A DNA stretch of 64,000 nt from Diorhabda sublineata (taxonomy: Eukaryota > Arthropoda > Insecta > Coleoptera > Chrysomelidae). Location of the stretch: the NCBI RefSeq assembly GCF_026230105.1, contig NC_079483.1, forward strand, positions 18,283,312 to 18,347,311, read 5' to 3'. This document shows positions 61,301-64,000 of this stretch, piece after piece. The notes under the pieces were generated by a model. That model saw only the letters and a list, made by a program, of their open reading frames with translations. It ran no database searches and had not been told where the DNA came from. A program made the position numbers and the translations under genes. How positions within the stretch are numbered: position 1 is the stretch's first letter; each line of letters starts with the position of its first letter.

Positions 61301-62166
61301 GGTGGGAGGCCCAGTAGGACTTCAAGAGTATCGATGTATTAAAGCAGAGTTGCCAAATACAATTTTTGGTTGAATTACGAATATATTTGGTATTATTAGT
61401 ACGTTGGTAATTCTGGGTCCCCCCTTTCTTCGTTTTATTAGTTTATTGGCTGGTGATGAAGGTCTCATGAAGGTGACTAATAGGCTAATAAGCTCTCAGC
61501 GGCATTCTATACCAAAATAAGTTACTAGAAATGGTTCGGTTCTTCTTCTTCATTATAAGTTATACGATTTGGTAAGGATTTTCCCCAGGATTTGTCCTGT
61601 TTCATTGCTTAATTTCCTTTTATAGCCACCCATTTGCCTATGTAACCACATTTCGAAGGCTTCTTTAGTTTGAAGTAAATGTTATCGGTAAAACCATGCA
61701 TTTAAATGATTTTAAAAATACTATAATCGACAAAACTTCAATCCTAATCGTTTAATTTAAAAACGAAAGTCGATCGTGTGACTTTTACGTCAATAAATAC
61801 GAATAAAATAGAACCTAACCTCAAAATATATTTTAATAGATTCAATTATCAAAATAAATTCATGTTTTGATAAAATTAAAGACGAAAGTTTTCCATAAGA
61901 GTACAAACGCCTCCTGCTCAATGACGCAGTGGCATAAACGGTAAGGATTCGGGTAAAAAATTAAAACGGCCATGCAATTAAGAAGCAGCAAATGATCTTA
62001 CTTATTGTACCTCTCTTGATCCTGTCGCAAGTGTTGTAGTTCGATCCAGGAACCGGCGGTAGTTTTCTGTTCGGTGGCGCGATGTAACCGAGTTCGTCTC
62101 TTAAATCGGGGCGTCGTTTGTCCAATGTATTAGCCGCGTTGCAAGATTGATTGTAAACGACGTCAT
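49309..62166 (-). CDS. Dscam1: Dscam cytoplasmic tail, last six coding exons (5' part outside the window)
   Basis: This is the 3' end of insect Down syndrome cell adhesion molecule, an immunoglobulin-superfamily neuronal and immune receptor. Exons in transcription order are 62166-62011, 60314-60213, 55954-55733, 55676-55371, 51810-51750 and 49375-49309, totalling 914 bases, about 304 residues. All junctions keep frame with GT-AG splice sites. Recognisable tail motifs include RRPDLRDELGYIAPPNRKLP, HSTWDPRRHLYEEL, DEICPYATFHLLGFREEMDP, a PEPPPPPPRNH proline run, EEMRKLIERNE and the C-terminal SAYDTMAV. The extracellular domains, with the famous variable exon clusters in other insects, would lie to the right beyond 64000. 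Assignment rests on recalled similarity to Drosophila Dscam. Confidence 0.93.
49376..51749. other. Dscam intron before the terminal exon
   Basis: A 2.4 kb AT-rich intron. GTTGCCACTTATCGGG at about 49983 and GGCAACGGCG at about 50308 belong to a recurring motif of the window. A segment at 50340-50470 is slightly richer in GC; no gene is recognised. Confidence 0.5.
51750..51810 (-). CDS. Dscam1: Dscam penultimate coding exon
   Basis: A 61-base exon encoding VMRGNSKDGMTHEEMRKLIE plus two bases of Arg. The TxEEMRKLIERNE motif is characteristic of the Dscam tail. Acceptor TTTTCAG, donor GTCAGT. Because the length is not a multiple of three, skipping it would change the frame of the terminal exon and give a different C-terminus. 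Confidence 0.9.
51811..55370. other. Dscam intron with LINE trace
   Basis: A 3.6 kb AT-rich intron. On + at about 54385-54475 a frame reads EDPIYLMFIDLQKTYDK, resembling the FIDLxKAYD block of LINE reverse transcriptases. A TATACAGGGTG motif is at about 55000, and GTTGCCAAATATT at about 55203. Nothing else was recognised. Confidence 0.45.
55371..55676 (-). CDS. Dscam1: Dscam tail exon with proline-rich motif
   Basis: A 306-base exon of 101 codons plus split codons at both ends. It encodes PGPEYDDPANCAPEDEQYGS, Tyr- and Gly-rich repeats, RGSIGRRSLGS, PEPPPPPPRNHD and ESNEIS-like SKDSNEISEAECDRDQ. The proline run is a likely SH3 ligand and the tyrosines possible SH2 docking sites. In flies the Dscam tail recruits the adaptor Dock. 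Donor GTGAGT. Confidence 0.93.
55733..55954 (-). CDS. Dscam1: Dscam tail exon with CPYATFHLLGF motif
   Basis: A 222-base exon encoding MDDEICPYATFHLLGFREEM, then a His, Pro and Gly-rich part and SRNGSQSMPRQNRNRYDRVG. Only a 56-base intron separates it from the next exon. Donor GTTTAT is weaker than usual, but the frame continues only with splicing here. Confidence 0.9.
55955..57787. other. Dscam intron, first part
   Basis: Mixed sequence. A pair GGCCATCTTCGTTGGGTGGC (about 56578) and CGCCACCCAGGCAAAATGGC (about 56772) is roughly inverted and similar to ATGGCCGACGTCTC near 50192, so a dispersed repeat is likely. On - at 57316-57122 an open frame (PALTAYNENKSTPSSPG and on) is unexplained and lacks Dscam similarity. 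Confidence 0.4.
57788..58608 (+). mobile_element. mariner relic with terminal inverted repeats
   Basis: The left end CGAGGGTGGTTCCAGAAGTA (57788 on) and the right end (58584-58608) are inverted repeats matching at 23 of 25 positions, flanked by TA on both sides, the mariner target duplication. Inside, + frames show transposase pieces: MRKLCARWTPRLLPMEQKYR near 58037, a following WIH-like block, and YSPDSAP near 58455 with stops and frameshifts. At 821 bases it is shorter than the usual 1.3 kb, so it is internally deleted and inactive. Confidence 0.88.
59127..60080 (+). pseudogene. Second mariner-like transposase relic with amplified N-terminal segment
   Basis: Near 59890-59950 a + frame reads GEPHPTYSPDL (catalytic Asp region) and near 60030-60065 reads EECWDKYFQGYY, like the C-terminus of mariner transposases. 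Upstream, a segment reading NESIKDKKQTGSPW, resembling the N-terminal linker (ES.EDD.R.GRP) of mariner, occurs in tandem copies (see next entry). No clear terminal repeats were found. Confidence 0.55.
59205..59800. repeat. 111-114-base tandem array, about five copies
   Basis: The string AGGACGAAA recurs at 59228, 59342 and 59453, then in diverged form near 59550, 59650 and 59765. Each unit has TTATCCAAAAACGGATTTAG and GAATCAATTAAGGACAAG. Divergence increases to the right. The array lies inside the mariner-like relic. Confidence 0.88.
60213..60314 (-). CDS. Dscam1: Dscam tail exon with TWDPRR motif
   Basis: A 102-base exon encoding GAHYRSHSTWDPRRHLYEEL and RSRRGSNETVHTHR. It keeps phase 1 at both junctions, so skipping would not shift the frame. 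The LYEEL Tyr is a possible phosphotyrosine site. Acceptor CAAATAG, donor GTAAAA. Confidence 0.92.
60315..62010. other. Dscam intron with LINE trace
   Basis: It contains the direct repeat at 60535-60850. At 60925-61000 a + frame with one extra base reads FKYLGVTLTRDGILEQE, similar to the end of LINE reverse transcriptases. The segment 61020-61340 is GC-richer and unrecognised. Confidence 0.5.
60535..60850. repeat. 122-base direct repeat, nearly three copies
   Basis: AAAGCTAGTGCATAGATAAA recurs at 60547, 60660 and 60782. The first interval is 113 bases because that unit lacks ACCCCAAAG. Each unit includes TCCCCATTGACCAATTA. Confidence 0.9.
62011..62166 (-). CDS. Dscam1: Dscam tail exon with DDVVYNQ motif
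   Basis: A 156-base exon encoding DVVYNQSCNAANTLDKRRPD, LRDELGYIAPPNRKLPPVPG and SNYNTCDRIKR. The PPNRKLPPVP segment is a PxxP SH3 ligand candidate, and DVVYNQ and ELGYIAP give candidate phosphotyrosine sites. Acceptor ATTTAG and donor GTACAA. The preceding exon, which must end in phase 1, was not found in 62167-64000. Confidence 0.93.
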
Positions 62167-64000
62167 CTAAATAATAAAAGAAAAATTAATTAGAAATTGA
62201 TGTTTTATTTTGACCAAATGAAAACTGGAATGGAAGATGCGGTTAAAAAAAAATAAATAAAAAGGGTACTAAGTTGATTCGATTAATCACAGTACTATTA
62301 AAGAGAAAAAAAAATATGTCTGATTTGTGGAATCGTATTTTTTTTCTCTTTTTTTTTTTGGATAATTTGTACATTATTACACTGTTAAAACAAAATATAC
62401 GAGGCCGTTTGACTTTACAGAGTTTGAATTTTGAATTTGAGCGAGTTTTTGATTATGCAGAGAATTTCTTACAAATTATCCCACGAGACGAATTATATTT
62501 ACGCAAATTTTCGACGGTTTCTTTGCTTGTAGTATTGAAACGAAGTTTTTTGTAAAATTTTGACAGATGACATAATCACACTATTTAAACTGTTGTCGAC
62601 GTCTGAAAAGTTATTTTTTTCTTCAAAGCGTCCTCGTATGAATTGTTTTAATTCAAAATTAACGATGCAACTGTGAAATCAGTCATTACACAATTAATAA
62701 TAGACAAATTTTCGAATCGGTTCATGTTTATCGGCATATAAATAAATGAATTTAATAATGATCCCGTCAACTTTCACATCACATTTAATAGTACGAGGGG
62801 TAGCGTTGCATTTTTACTTGGTACGGGGGCTACCAACTTCAATCGGAATATGGCCAAATGCATGCAGGAAACGCACCGAATAAACCTTCAACGGCAGTTG
62901 GTGTTTTCAAACTGAAGCAAACGCGATATGTCAAAAATCAAGTTAAGTCGTGGTTTTATTCAAAATGTTGGCACGCATTTCATAGAAATTGTGTTAGTCC
63001 TAGTAGATGTTGCCAACTGTAAGTCCGGAATATTCTCCAATATTGGAAAACCTCCTAGTGGCAGAAAGGGGACCGCAACGTGACCCCCCGAGCAATAAGG
63101 ACGGTCAATGCAATAAATTTAATGTCTTTATATGCTTTATACCTATAACTTTGGTTCACAGAAGAATAATGGATGGCTAATGGTCTAAAACCGATCAGGC
63201 GCTTTGGCCGAAGAAAGAGAAACTGGTAGCTTGGTTCCCCTACCGGATGTAGACCGCATGATGACCCCAGTCACCGCGTCAATGGAATCCAGCAGATTTT
63301 TTTCTGTGTGGGCGATATCGAGTTGTCTCACTTGACTCACGGTCAGTTGCAGTTTCGATAATATCACCTATTTCGCCTAGCTAGCATCGGGACCTACTGA
63401 AGGCGTAGAACCAGGGTTGACTGTCCTCTTGACCGGCTTTTCCTGGGCTTCCTGGTTGAAGGAGAGGTTTGAAAAGGTCGAGTCTACTTTAGGATCCAGC
63501 GCCTTGAAGCTCTGAGCCGTCTCGGTGTCTTGGCTTTTCCGTTTGTGCCAGGACTTTTCAAAAGCGACGGTCAGATCCTCGACATCGGTGGACATCGATG
63601 CTTTGGGGGTCCTTGTAGGGAAGAGGAGGATTTGTCATTGTTCCAGCTCTTGCGAGGCCATTGGTTTTCCGCACGCCAGAGTAGGGCTGCCCCTCATCGA
63701 CGTTTAGTTCAACGGCTGCTCGAGGGGGCCTTTTGTCGGTTTGATTTTTAGAATATAACTGCCACGCCTCGTACATTACGTAATATAATCAATAGACGCA
63801 TAAATCGTAAAGAAAAATGTCGTAATGGCGTCTGTGAATCACCACGAAATGATCCACAAACTTACTACTAGACAGTGCGATGTTGCCATCTAACCATAGC
63901 TGCCTGAAATCAGTTTATCACTTTTCGAAAACGAAGCTCGAATATTACTCAAAAACCACCGTTTTTTTTTTTATTCAATTGAATAAATTATTAACTGTGA
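62167..64000. other. Dscam intron with an unidentified coding-like relic
   Basis: On the - strand between 63780 and 63180 three consecutive open pieces in different frames (start at 63776, 63595 and 63367) have biased, GC-richer composition with a charged protein (VEDLTVAFEKSWHKRKSQDT and TGVIMRSTSGRGTKLPVSLS). They look like one broken transposon ORF, but I cannot name it. The rest is AT-rich, with GTTGCCA motifs at about 63008 and 63880. Confidence 0.45.

Overview
The window is insect nuclear DNA: AT-rich and intron-dense, with GT-AG introns and many decayed transposons and tandem arrays. It holds two genes that point toward each other. A beetle or related insect would fit, but the order cannot be proven from the sequence alone.

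Positions 645-43395 on the + strand carry what looks like a complete gene for an ABCC-type transporter of the MRP1 class. It has an extra N-terminal membrane domain (MSD0), then MSD1, NBD1, a charged linker, MSD2 and NBD2. I could place every exon by splice site, phase and homology. One isoform adds up to 4644 coding bases, about 1547 residues, the usual size of insect MRP and human MRP1. Two positions are filled by mutually exclusive exons. Exon 7 exists as two copies (7466-7615, 8943-9089) and exon 14 as five (30406-30629, 33534-33754, 34378-34598, 37183-37403, 37962-38182). All copies of a set have the same phase and cover the same protein segment. This mirrors Drosophila MRP, which has two variable exons. 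A 21-base microexon (21504-21524) may add a further choice in the linker. Together these allow 10, or with the microexon 20, transporter forms.

The MRP introns are the second striking feature. Eight of them each hold a different tandem array (39, 61, 162, 307, about 200, 142, 151 and 168-170 base units), about 16 kb in all. The largest is 84 copies of a 61-base unit (9949-15087). It shows a 24-unit higher-order repeat of 1464 bases, and every unit has a heat-shock-element-like spacing of TTC and GAA triplets.

Positions 43413-49308 have no recognisable gene and probably include the 3' untranslated region of the second gene. Positions 62166-49309 on the - strand are the last six coding exons of Dscam (insect Dscam1-type), encoding most of the cytoplasmic tail and ending in the hydrophobic residues MAV. 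The extracellular part lies beyond the right edge. Its introns hold a mariner relic with intact terminal repeats (57788-58608), a second mariner-like relic with an internally amplified N-terminal segment (59127-60080), and LINE fragments.

No tRNA, rRNA, CRISPR or prokaryotic feature was seen. Exon calls rest on reading the sequence; no alignment or expression data were available.
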